Shown here: positions 52,601-63,654 of the stretch, piece by piece
Position numbering within the stretch: position 1 is the first letter of the stretch
Layout: every line of letters starts with the position of its first letter
DNA from: Paraphaeosphaeria minitans
Taxonomy: Eukaryota; Ascomycota; Dothideomycetes; Pleosporales; Didymosphaeriaceae
Assembly (NCBI GenBank): GCA_015832175.1
Contig: WJXW01000015.1
Span: 806,001-870,000, forward strand
DNA: 64,000 nt
Reading direction: 5' to 3'
Translations under genes and position numbers: made by a program
The notes under the pieces: model-generated
What the model was told of the DNA's origin: nothing
Seen by the model: the letters and a program-made list of their open reading frames with translations, nothing else
The model's database searches: none

Positions 52601-53749
52601 GAGCCTTGTCAGCTGCTGGGAAGCTTATATTGCGGTGTAACCTACCTTCTGGGTGTTTTTCAATCTGGAGCTATGTGACTCCTTGATACGCGCAACGATC
52701 TTCAACAGAAGCTCCTGAACGGTCCATGGGGGGCAAAAATCCGTTTCTGGCCAAAGCTTCCAGCTGAAACGTAACGGCAAAGGGAACCGTTCTGCTCATC
52801 TCTTGAATGGTTCGATTTAAAAGCTCGAAACCAGTCTGCAGGCCACGACGACGATATGAAGGCAGGATAGTAATATCGTGTCGAATCACGGTTAGAATAT
52901 CTCGCTGCACCAATCGGTTTGACAATTCATAGAAATCAACTGGAGACACGCAGATACGGTACACCAGCGCTTGGCCAACGATCATCTGATGCGACGAAGC
53001 GGGGCCTGGAAGTCCTGTGAGCCGTTGCTTAGTGGGCACGTTTCTATTTTGCATGAGTGTAGCCATGAGATCTGCAATGCCTGGCGAGCTGAAGAATCGA
53101 GGTGTCTCCCATAGGGTCAATATTAGAGCCGTAGGTCGGGAGGTGGCGACTATGCTCTCGATTGTTCGATATGGTATCTCAGTCCTTGCGGGGCCATTCC
53201 CATCTTCGTATTTGAGAATCAAAGCCTTCTTGACGAACTTCGCTATGCCGACTGCAGATTGCCACTCGACCTCGGGAGAATACACCAGTTGGCCATCCAC
53301 GTACTCGTAGATCCCACATGAAAACGCATGTGATTGGAAGGTAATCTTGTCATCTTCGGTTGCATAGGGAAGTCTACGATCGTCAGCTACTATTCAGGGT
53401 GCGAATATGAAACCTACTTGTTAGCTGTACGTCGATCCTCGGCTGACTTCGCCAGACTCTTCAAGAGGAAAGGATCAGCTGGTTTATTGCTGAGACTGCA
53501 ATAGACGTATTTGCCCATAACCATCAAACGAGCCTTGGACTTGGATCGAGGCATGGCTTGTTCTCCATGTTGCTGTAGGAATCGCTGACCATCAGGGTAA
53601 AGTAGGAAGGTAATGGTACCGAATGTCTTCTTTCGCGGTTTTTGGCAAGACCAATCATTGATGTACAGTGTCTTCATAAAGGGCGCCAGATGGTTACGAA
53701 GCCCATGGTCAGTCAAGTCCGGGGGCATTCCTCGCATAAACACCTCCAT
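49642..53749 (-). pseudogene. RNA-dependent RNA polymerase (QDE-1/Rdr type), one in-frame TAG
   Basis: My model has eight exons: 53749-53418, 53373-52646, 52604-52444, 52391-51612, 51499-50698, 50615-50534, 50459-50136 and 50089-49642. All introns are GT-AG and the total is 3657 nt, a multiple of three. Exon 1 is an RRM-like N-terminus (MEVFMRGMPPDLTDHGL). Exons 4-5 carry the polymerase core with VFSDGVGTISRAAVEAI, QIRWGGAKGML, PIPLVLNRQ and the catalytic loop LSGGDLDGDVYNVIWD (DLDGD at 50922-50936). Exon 8 has YEDAIFAVTQDYS and ELEVFTGN. This enzyme makes double-stranded RNA in quelling or small-RNA pathways. The only defect is TAG at 52671-52673 (GVT stop LQIEKHPEGSLI), best explained as CAG-to-TAG. 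The ATG at 53749 is assumed; an upstream exon is possible. Confidence 0.85.
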
Positions 53750-54176
53750 GATGACAGCGTCGTCGTCCTTCGAGGCAATGCGCTTGTATGGTTGAGGTTG
53801 AACGATAATCGGAGGTGCTAAGCGTTGAGCCTCGGCAATTGCAATGGGCGTAACTAATTGTGGGCTGAGGGTGCTGCTTTGTCAAGCCGTGTTTGTCTCT
53901 GGCCGATTAGTGAATAATGAGATTAGATATTGTGAGAGCGGGTTTCTCGTGTGTGATCTGTTTTAATGAGCGTGCAGTGGTGAAACCGCTGGACTTGTTC
54001 CGATGGCAGTGGATCAATCAAGACCGTGTAGATAGAAGACAACGCGATGGTGAATCTTCCCGTCCGCCGCGCTCGTGTTCAACGCCAGATATGAGGGTGG
54101 CAGCGGGAATGTTGTTGTTGGAGCCGTCGATCCCGCGAGGCTATGGGGTAAGCGCTACCGCTTAGGTATATACCGG
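53750..54176 (-). promoter_or_regulatory. 5' region of the RdRP gene, cut by pogo copy 3
   Basis: The RdRP frame stays open upstream of 53749 for about 45 codons to an acceptor-like TTGACAAAG near 53879. No ATG was found in that frame. The only other sequence before the transposon at 54179 is about 300 bp, so the promoter must lie within it or across the insertion. Confidence 0.4.
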
Positions 54177-55152
54177 TAACGTGTCGGATCAGTAAGCTGG
54201 CCACCCCACCAGAATCAGAGCAGCTTCCTACACGATAGTTCAACAACGCGATAGTCTAAAAAGCTACAAATAGTTCATACAATAGCTACAATCTCTAGGT
54301 ACACTATCTTTAAGTATAGCCTTGCTAGTGGCAATTGCTGCAGGTAGGCGGTGCTCACTGTTGTCCTACACGGTCCTCCTGCTCTACCTACTGGAGCACC
54401 CTTTCTGCCTCTACAGCTCGCCTACGTCCTTCCTTAGCCTGTAGAGCACCTCTAGAGGCAATATACTGTCGCCGCCTATCCTGCCTTTGTCTCTGGCGAT
54501 AGTTAGTTGCCTATAGCTTCTTATTCTCCTCTACTAGGATTGTTGCTAAGTTTATCGCAAGCTGACAACCTTTAACAAGCTAGTGGATAGCCTAGCTAGT
54601 AGTGCTCTAAGACTGGCGCTAGAGGAGCTCTTATATATAGCGTACCTACTACTTAAGCTGCGTAGTGGTATAAGGCGTCTTAGCTGTCTATATAGGCTCT
54701 ATACCTGCTGCTGCACCTGGTGGTGATGGAGTCCTTACTACTGTTAGGCATGAGAGGACCCGCTCTAGACAGGGAGGCACAAGACCAGTTGCTCGAAAGC
54801 CACTTTAGATATTCTATTCTATAAGAACAGTCCTGCGAACGCGTGGGTAGATTAATAGGAACTCATCCTTATCTATATGGTAGACTCCCTGTCTGGCCAG
54901 CTCCATCACCTCATGCCCATACGCTGTCTTAAGAGGTGAGAAACAGCCCACATCTAGGGGCTGTAGGAGATGGCTCGTGTGCGCAGGCATACAGAAACTG
55001 ATAATCTTGTGTGTTCTACAGTACTCCTAGAACTGAGGGGTAGCATGGCTACTATGACCGTCTAGAATGAGTAGCCGCCAGGTGCCTATAGTACAAGACT
55101 CTGTATGCCGGCTGAAGTGCTCTAGCCAGGCAAGGCCAAGCTGATCAGTGGT

Positions 55153-55911
55153 CTAGCCATTGTCACTGACTGCGAGGACCCAGCCGGTAGGTAGGTCTGT
55201 ATACCAGCTGGCCTGGTGGAGCTTGCCAGACAGGATGATGAGTGGAGGCAGAGACCAGCCAGCGGCGCAGATACACTCAATTGTTGTGACCCAGTCTCGA
55301 TTGCCTGGCTGTACGTGTATAGCTCTGCCTATAGTGTCTGCGCTAGTCACCACCTTAGATAAAGCAGCAACCCCCATCATGAACCCTGTCTCATCAAAAT
55401 TGTAGGTGTCTCTATCCTGTATGCCGTACGTCTGGCGTGTCTCCTCCACAAGCTTGTACCAGATAGAGATCTTAACAGGATCCTCACAGAGCGCACGCTG
55501 ACTATGGAAGCTCCTAGTCCACTTAGTCTGTAGATCTGGCTGAGTCTTGATGAAGCGCGATACCCACTTCTGGCCCACAGGTAGTGGAGGAGGGATCTGG
55601 CCACGCGCAGCGAGTAGATGGTCAGCCATCCTACGTACATTGATGATGTGAGGCGGAAAACCACGTTGGTTAAGGTCTAGGATCTAGTCTACTAGGGACT
55701 GCTCTTCTATAGGGCTTAGCTTTCGATTGACAGATACTGTCTCGCGTTTTGGCTTGATACTATGGAGGCGCGTCTGCAGCGTTGATCGCGGTATATTAAA
55801 GGATGCAGCAAGGCAGCGGAGGAACAGAGAGGGATTAGATTGATAGGAGGCAATAGCAAGACTAATCCTGCCTTCTTTTGAAGACTGGAGATGGTGTTGT
55901 TGTGGCTTCAT
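55153..55911 (-). pseudogene. pogo transposase fragments of copy 3
   Basis: From ATG 55911 the N-terminal 75 residues match copy 2 almost word for word. TAG at 55684-55686 then replaces the Trp codon TGG found at 26445-26447. After it a long frame (to 55153) covers the second HTH and the first catalytic part, including YNFDETGFMMGVAALSKVV and WSLPPLIILSGKLHQASWY, and ends after SDNG at another stop. Beyond 55153 only fragments of the family remain. Most differences from copy 2 are G-to-A or C-to-T. It shows what copy 2 looked like before its LTR insertion. Confidence 0.85.
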
Positions 55912-55950
55912 GGTTGATGGTGTAGGACGCGTCGCGCGATTTTGGTGGGG

Positions 55951-56018
55951 TGGCCAGCTTACTGATCTGGCCAGCTTACTGATCTGGCCAGCTTACTGAT
56001 CTGGCCAGCTTACTGATC
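55951..56018 (-). repeat. Four-copy 17-bp subterminal repeat of pogo copy 3
   Basis: On the minus strand GATCAGTAAGCTGGCCA occurs four times in direct tandem, then CCCCACC. The same unit occurs twice at 26146-26180 and once at 54185-54201. These are probably transposase-binding sites. Confidence 0.85.
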
Positions 56019-56028
56019 CGACACGTTA

Positions 56029-57021
56029 GTTAGTTAACCTGTGTTGCTGAGTCAACTGCCCCGAGAATTAGCCGGCCCATTTTGAGCCCCAGACATTTTG
56101 ACACCTTTGCAGTCAACGACAACATTCACCGTAAGCGCCCTGGAAACTGTTTCGCCGCAGCCACCATTAAGAATCCTCGCTAACAGTAGACAGTTCTGCG
56201 ATTAATGCTATAAGCGCGCGATACATTCCGTAACCAACGAGCTTTACCGTGCCACCAACAACAATCGCTATTGCAATGAGGCTCCCGCAAGTCGAACGCA
56301 CTCTCGCGCAAGTCGTAGTTATTCAGAACCGACGTGGAAAATTGCGAAAACTAAAAATGGCTACAATTTCAGAAGGATACGTGGAAGGTCAAGGTTAAAA
56401 CTAGTGATTGCATTTTCCACGTCTTCAATGGCCCAATCGCGACATTGAGGTTCTACGCTTCAGTGTGCCACGGTAGGAACTAGGAATCAGCGAGCAGTAG
56501 CGAGACTGAGTGTAGATACGTTGGGCCTCTCCAGTCTTCTAGAGTACAACGAACTAATTTAACGTTAACTGCAGTCGTATCCTTCGTCTATCTGCCAGCA
56601 TTGCTCCGAATAGATGCGCCCATACACGCAATCCAGTCTTAGAAGCACTTGTCGACGCTTGATATTCCTAGTTAATTAGTACCGCTCTCAGCATCGAGTG
56701 TCCGATTATGGCCGCATTCAAGCCTGAACCTCTATTTTTAGCAGAGGGCCCGAATTCGGCTCCAAAGCGGCCCTGATCTAGAGCCACACTCACGAGACCT
56801 TAAGCTGCTCTGAGTCATCGTACAAGACGTAATTTAGTCTTCGAGTCTTGTATTTTGCCGTAGCGTCTACTCTGTGCGTTGGGGTTGGTCCTTCCATCGA
56901 GTAGCGTCTTATCTAACTTACCTCTGTCGCTGACGCTGATGCGACTTGGGTTGAGTCATGAGAGAAAGCTACCGAAGCGACTGAGCCACTATGACACTCG
57001 AGCGTATACAGGTGCTCACCA
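56029..57021. other. No supported gene
   Basis: About 1 kb between pogo copy 3 and the receptor gene's 3' end. No domain or repeat was recognised. Confidence 0.4.
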
Positions 57022-60000
57022 CTACTGGCGTCCCAAAACTTGACTGGCAACTGATCTCAACAACCTCGCAGTTCTATCCCAGCGACCGGGATCATACATC
57101 TTCGGGTCGCGGCGTCTTGAAGACATCTCCGCTGCATACTGCAGCGCGGTCTTTCCAGATGCATCTTTTGCACTCGTACTGACGCCGATAACATGGCGAA
57201 GATAATGCAAGGATTGCTCGGTGAGAGATCCGCTGATCGCAGCGTAGTGTAGAATTGTCCTGCTTTGCCGGTCTTTCTTCGCCAGACTGACACCGTTCCT
57301 GTTCAGCATTTTCAAGACTTGAACGCAGCAATCCGAAGTCGAAGCATACAAATGTCCTAGGTTCCTTCCGTCCTCGGCGACAAATAAGGAGTTTCCTTCG
57401 ACCGAAAGCAACAGTTGGCATAGGTGAATGTCAATTACCAGCCAATGCCTTTCGATGTAACTCGCCAACGGCGAATTACCAAATGCGTCTAACTCTGAAC
57501 CATTCACACCATTGCACAGCAGCAACTGTGTTGTCTCAATCTGAACATTATAGGTCGAGGATAACAGGTGTTGGAGCGAGTTTCTCCCGCAATTGTCCTT
57601 CGATCCCAACAGACTTGGTCTTGTTGAAATGGCTAAATCGAGTAGGATAGCGATCGTTTCATGATTTCCACTCCGCGCTGCGTGGTGAAGCGCGTTGAGT
57701 CCGTCACTGTCCGTCAATGTGGGTTCCATTCTTAGAGAAAAAAGAAGTACGACCGCGTCGTGGTCACCAGCTCGGCTAGCAAAATGCAGTGCATTTTGCT
57801 GCTTGCGATTGCTCTCTGAAGGACTCGCTCCTCTTAAAACCAATCGTTGAACGACTGACGCACTTCCGGGAGCTCCGTATTCAACGCAGTGCAGAACTTG
57901 CTCGTGCTGGCAGTCTTTGACCGTTAAACTAGTCCTGGGATCTGCTAGCAGCGCATTGAGCACGCCTTCGCGGTTTCTGTCTATATCTGCAGAAACTGCC
58001 TCGACATCGTCTTCTTCAAAATCTAACAAGTCCCACAAGCGCTCTGCCCTCCAAGACGGATCAGTCCAATCGTCTCTATAGTTTGTTCCGTGCAGGGTCT
58101 TACGTAACGTGAGATGGAGCGGGGTTTCTTTATGTTCGGATACGGCATTGGGGTCAGCACCACGCTTCAGAAGGAACTCGGTCATGACAGGATTGCCAGT
58201 TAAAGCCGCGTAATGCAAAGGGGTTAGTCCAGTTGAAGTACAGCAGGAGTCGCAGACGTGTTCTGGAACATTCCTCCGGTACGAGGCGATGGTCTCTACG
58301 GTATTACAATCCCACGTCATTCGATGAACACCAGCATCAATGGGTACCCCCCTGTCAAGAAGCAACCCTGCTATAGATTGATGACCGAACTTGATGCTGT
58401 AGTGTAGCGGGGTCATGTTTTCGATGTCGACTGTGTCCATCGGAGCACCTCGCGACAGCAACAACTTGACGAGGCTGGTGGTACAGAACGCGCTATTGAT
58501 AGCATGGTGTAGAACACTTCTCCGCTGAACATCGGATTGCGTAACCTTCACGCCTTTTTCGAGAAGAAGCTCGACGGTGGCTGTATGACTCTCAGCAGCA
58601 GCCGCATTCAGAGCGTTGCCACAGAGACCGTCTTGGGCATCGATATTGGCGCCATAAGCAAGGAGCAGCCGTACTACCGCCTGTCGGTCTGCAGCTGAAG
58701 CTGCTTGAAGCGCATTGCCGTACCTGCCTCCTTGCGAATTGACGTCTGCGTTACTGTCGAGCAGTATTCTGACCACTGACGTGTGGCCTTCGAATGAAGC
58801 TGCCTGTAATGCGTTGCCGGAGTGCCCGCTTTGGGCATCAATATCGGCGCCCGCTTTGATCAGCACCTGGACTACCTCGCCATGGCCCCTAATGGAAGCT
58901 GCATGGAGCGCGTTGCCGCAGCTCCCACCTTGCGCGTTAACTTCAGCGCCTTGGCCCACCAAAATTTGGGTAATCGTACTCAAGCCCAGGAGGGCTGCGT
59001 AGTAAAGTGGTGCAGCTACGCTCTTCAGACCTTTGCTCAATTCTGGTCCTCCGTAATAAGGATGGTCCGGATCATACAGTTGAATCCAGGCGAGATACGC
59101 GGGGTTTTTGACTGACATCAGATCCATCGCAAGCTTATTCAATCCTGCCGTTTTCTCTCCTGTCTTTCGTAGATGGGTGCTCCAGAACTCTGCCGCGTAC
59201 CTTGCGAGTGCGGATGCCTCCACAATTTCTATAGACAACGGTTGCTGGAATTGAGCCAGGTACTTCAAGCACCCTTTCGTTATTGTGATTTCGCATTGAG
59301 ATTCTTGCATGCTGTATTACCTTGCTATTCCTTGCTTGATTCTGTTTGAAATTAGGTACTCCTTAACTGAATAGTGTGCCAGAGCGACTGTCTTTTGCGT
59401 AGGCCTCGAGTTCTCTTGCGCATTATTTGCTGTAATAGTCACCAGACTAGAGCAGATGTTCAGCGCTTCTAGCGGGTCTTCTAATACCTCGTCGCGATCA
59501 AACACTGGGTCGCGTGCCACGTCAATGGCGGCGATTTCGGCAATCTCTTCAACGGATAGTGGCCGCGCAGAGAATGTCAGCCACTGCAAGATGCGTATAG
59601 CGTACTCGGAATCTTCTTCGCGTATGGTGGAGAGAATGCGGTCATACGTCTGATCTAGTGATTTCGGCAAAGTAGTGAGTGACTTGCGCAGCATCGTTCG
59701 ATTGCGACACGTCCCCAAAGTGTCAAGCTGACACACAGCCCATCGGAACCTATCAACGTCAGCTTAGGCCCTGTATGTAACTGGCTAAGTATACGTACAT
59801 CCCGCGAGCCCCGCACATCAGTGCCACCTCGATCTCTCGCCTGATAGCAGCGTCTTTGTTCCATTTTACCAGATTTATATCGTCACACAGCCTTTGCCGG
59901 ACGTATCGTTGTATGTCTTCATCGACTATGTCCCTCTGAAGGCAGATAGTGTCGTATTCTGTGAGAAAAGTCTCAAAAGATCTCTCGATATCCCGCTCCC

Positions 60001-61301
60001 TCCGGCTAGCCATGAGCAAATGTAAATTGTCAAGCTTCCACCTGGCCACGGCTTCAAGCATATTCATCAGTTCCGAGCGCAGTGCACATTCATCGAGAGC
60101 ATCAAGAACGATGTAGACTTGCGTGAACTCCTGTAGCGTTAGCCTTACTACTTCTAGCAATGCATGCAGTGACGGCTTTCGTATTCCGTCTTGGCAGGAT
60201 GTGAATAACACGTCAACACCTTCAGGAATTGTGACCGCACGCTGCAAGAGTTGGCAGAGCAACGAGCGGAGCATTTGCTCTGGATCCTGTTTCTGTGGAT
60301 TGTTAAAATCGAAGTAGAAGTATGCAGTCACCATACTGGTGTCGTCCCCGCAGTACTGCATTAGATCTTTGATAATTGTGGAGGTCAAGATTGTCTTTCC
60401 ACATCCTGGAATCCCGTACAGCCAGAGCCGTGATGCTGCGTTCGCTTTCCAGCTCCTAAACTGCTCGCCCTCTACCAGCCAGAGTCCAGTCTCAGCCTGT
60501 CGCTGCCTGTGCGCTTTCTCGTAGTTTGTAGACGGGTCAGGCGCCGATAGCCAGTCGCAGATCTTGCCGAGCCTATCTCCAGTCTGTTGTATCTCCCTCT
60601 TCAAACGCTCCAAAGCCCTTTCCCTGCCTTCGCCATAGATCAGCGGTAAGTGACAGTCGAATAGGCCTAGTAGACAATATGCGCTATCTTCTACGCGCGT
60701 CGTCTGGCGCCGCTCTGCCAAGAGAGATGCTCAGCTACGGTGTACTCGAATAACCGGCTTCCTTGGAGAGCTTCAACAGGTACTCCTGTGATGTCACGAA
60801 TGGTATGCCGAAGTGAATTCTTGTCGCCCAGTCGCCTTCCATCTCTAGAGAAAAATTCAACCGATCTTGGAGCCAGAAGCTCCTGTAGCGTCCAGCCTCG
60901 AGTAAACCACCTGCTTTGCTCGAAGGCTGACTCTGCATCGCCATCCAGGGTATCCTGCTCGACGTCCGAAAGGTAGACGCTGCGTTCTGGTCCCAGCGGA
61001 ACATGGAGTTGATCGCTTCCGACAGCTCCGTATTATTTGACTTGTCGATGCAGCAAGTGTCTACCCAAAAGTGTTTCAGACCATCCCGCTTAGCCTGCTG
61101 TGCGCAGAAGAAAAGCTTTTGGTAGCCCTCCCTGAGGTCTATATCGACGTCATTCATATCGTTGTGGTTTTTGAGATCCTTGAAGGCCACCTCCTGTCTG
61201 CCCCAGGTGTGTGACAGGATCGCATAGGCGGGGATTTGATCGCCGATTAAGTCATCGGTGCAGTCGAGCCTCCCATCGTTTGTAGTGTATAGGAGTCGCA
61301 T
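57022..61301 (-). pseudogene. HET-NACHT-ankyrin NLR-type receptor, several breaks
   Basis: Reading from ATG 61301: a HET domain (AYAILSHTWGRQEVAF, GLKHFWVDTCCIDKSNNTEL, SMFRW), then a small deletion with frameshift near 60975 (the sequence goes on as YLSDVEQDTLDG, RGWTLQELLAPRSVEFFS). A second frameshift lies at about 60720 (HLSW / AERRQTTRVEDSAYCLLGLF). The NACHT NTPase follows with Walker A GIPGCGKT and Walker B-like VYIVLDALDEC. A 49-nt intron (59798-59750) joins in frame to FRWAVCQLDTL and the winged-helix-like ALAHYSVKEYL. TAA at 59317-59319 precedes about 750 residues of ankyrin repeats (many copies of GNALQAAS and TPLHYAA types). In fungi HET domains trigger cell death and the NACHT and repeats sense non-self. 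This copy cannot be made whole as it stands. The repeat-bearing end is the best preserved. Confidence 0.88.
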
Positions 61302-63654
61302 AGCGTCGCGGGTATGTTTTTCATGTGAGCGATGGAAGGAGATGTCGTAGCCTCCAGAAAGGCTAGCGGTTCGGTGACACCGAGGATTCAGACTGTCGGG
61401 TTCCGACTGAGGAAGAGAAATGGACAGAACGACAACAGGCTGTAGTGTATAAACGGGGTAACGTTACCCACGGCAGCCTGTACCGAGAGCGAGGGCTGCA
61501 GCCTGCTAGTATGACGTGGCGAGGCTGAGGCACGGTTGACAGATCATGATCGCGCGAAGCAAGCAGCTCTCAGCCCCAACCGCAGTCACGGCGATAGCGC
61601 TTGTGCGTGAGCGCGATATTTGCATAAGATCGAAAAACGAATGTGATCGCAGGGCTCGCGCCCGGCCACATCCTTTGGGGGGGGGGGGGTATGACATCCA
61701 CGCAGCGCGCTGGCCTACGCCCTGCCCCCAAACAATACGACCTGCACCAGGCGAGGCAACAATAACAGTCGTGATCGTCCTGAAACTTTCGCATGCAGAG
61801 TCGGTTATTATCGCGGGGTGTACCAGTAGACGTGTCGAGGTTGTTTCAGACTCGGCAACGACGAGCATGAAGGAAATCTAGAAGAGTGTATGGATGTGTT
61901 TCAAGTTGGCTCGATATTTACTCTCTCATAGGTGAATTAGCTAGATTCGAAGATATGCGCCAAGACATGAACCAAACAAAATCCCGCTTTACCGGTTACA
62001 TTTGTGAAATGATTCATGATTAGATGCGGGGGTCCGTCAACCAACGAACCTGCTATTATGGCGGGGTGCGGGGTATCCTGGCGACTACACCAAGAACAGC
62101 CTATCGCAACATCTCGAAAGAAGCCTTGCTGGCACGCCAGTCAGATCTACTTCATATTGTAGTGTCCGAATATAGTAGCTCGTTTTCTGCTAGGTCTTCA
62201 GCACTGCGGTTTTTGTCTCAAGGAGGTACCATTGAAGCACGCATAAGCTCAGGCTCATCGATACGGATCCATACTCGTCGAATTCACCTTGAGATGACGT
62301 ACGAATACGTATGCACTTTAGTTTCTCGCACCCCTACTATGCTCGCCCCTAGAATCAAAGAGCGATCGAAAAACGCTAGCCTCCTTATACAGGTAGGATG
62401 GGTAGATGAGGACTCCGTAGATTCACATCAGCACGCGAACCACGTTTTCGATCTTGGCTTACCGTTTTCCTTCAAATGTCTTCCTAATGGCATTCTTTTG
62501 AGCGATTTAGGCTTGGTGCTAAAGAGGAAGGATGACATCATTAATCTTCGAGTGCTGCAGCATTAATCGAATGTGTCTTCTATTTCTCTAGCTGAGCATA
62601 AGCGTGTGATGAAGCTTTGATCCGGACAAATCAACCGTCAAATATACCTAGGGGCAGCGCATGAGTATCCATCCAGGTGACCTCTTGTTCCAAATGCAGG
62701 GTGAGCGCCCAATACCAGTAGAACGACGAAACGTGCTCTCGCGTTGCTACGCTTTCAGGTTGGAGGCTGGGGCTGAAGGATCGTTGTTGCCAGACTTTCG
62801 CTCAGGCCCCACTCGATCAAACCCCACCTCCTGCACCCTTTCACTGGTTTTGGACGCGACGGCAATATAGACCATTCATTCCTCGCGAATGCCAATCGAG
62901 ATAGCTGTTATCACGATACTTATCCACCCAAGCTTGACATGGATCGATACCGATCTAACCAGGACTGGCCTCAGAGGTGGGAATTGAAGTTGCGGAAATG
63001 GTTCGACCTTCGCACTACATTTCATTGTATGTCGAGCAAGAAGCTACGACAAGGCTTGACGGGGCCATGTCTCATGTAAGCATGAACTACGTGGTAGTCG
63101 TAGCGATGCTAACATCACGTGACTATGTCTACCACCGGCCCGAGCCAGCGACCGGTTCGCTTGAGGATCCCAAGTTTGCAGATTGTTACTCCAACCATGA
63201 CTCTATTATAAGAGTCAGCAAGTATTGTTTCCCGGTGCGAGACTCTAGTTTGCGTCGCAGAGCGAACTATTCGAGGGTATCTAACTTGAGTTATTGCAGT
63301 GGCGTGCGGGTGTCTTCGAAAAAAGGGAGCAATGGGAAGCGCTACGGGAATACGTCTTGAAATTCAGTGGTATTAACGTTAAGCAGGTTCATAACATAAG
63401 GCAATTGATGGTAACATAGAAATATGATGTTAAGATACGGGGCTGGTAGATTTCAGCCACGATGAAGAATCGTGTCACAGACCGGTCATAGTCACTCGAT
63501 CGTTAAGCGTGCTTTACATGTCACTGTTGAAAAATACTCTTTTTCAAATCATCTACACAACCTGATCGTGCTTATAGATAATGGTAATTGACCTATTCAA
63601 CCCACTAAAACATCTCGAGCTAATCACTCGTGCTAGGGCCTTGCTAACTATATC
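61302..63654. other. No supported gene
   Basis: The receptor's 5' region and about 2 kb with unremarkable frames (for example 62024-62566 plus, 62977-63360 plus) that show no domain. A run of 13 G lies at 61677-61689. Confidence 0.4.
61677..61689 (+). repeat. 13-G homopolymer
   Basis: CCTTT followed by thirteen G then TATG. Possible G-quadruplex seed or length-variable tract; its assembled length is uncertain. Confidence 0.8.

Larger units (their letters stand above)
54179..56026 (-). mobile_element. Fot1/pogo-type DNA transposon, copy 3 (RIP-decayed)
   Basis: 1848 bp between TA at 54177-54178 and TA at 56027-56028, with ends ACGTGTCGGATCAG inverted at both borders. Same family as the element at 26139-28138 but in the opposite orientation. 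The plus-strand left half (54240-55150, the transposase 3' end) is rich in TAG/CTA words and has no ORF. The right end holds four tandem binding-site-like repeats against two in copy 2. Confidence 0.88.
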
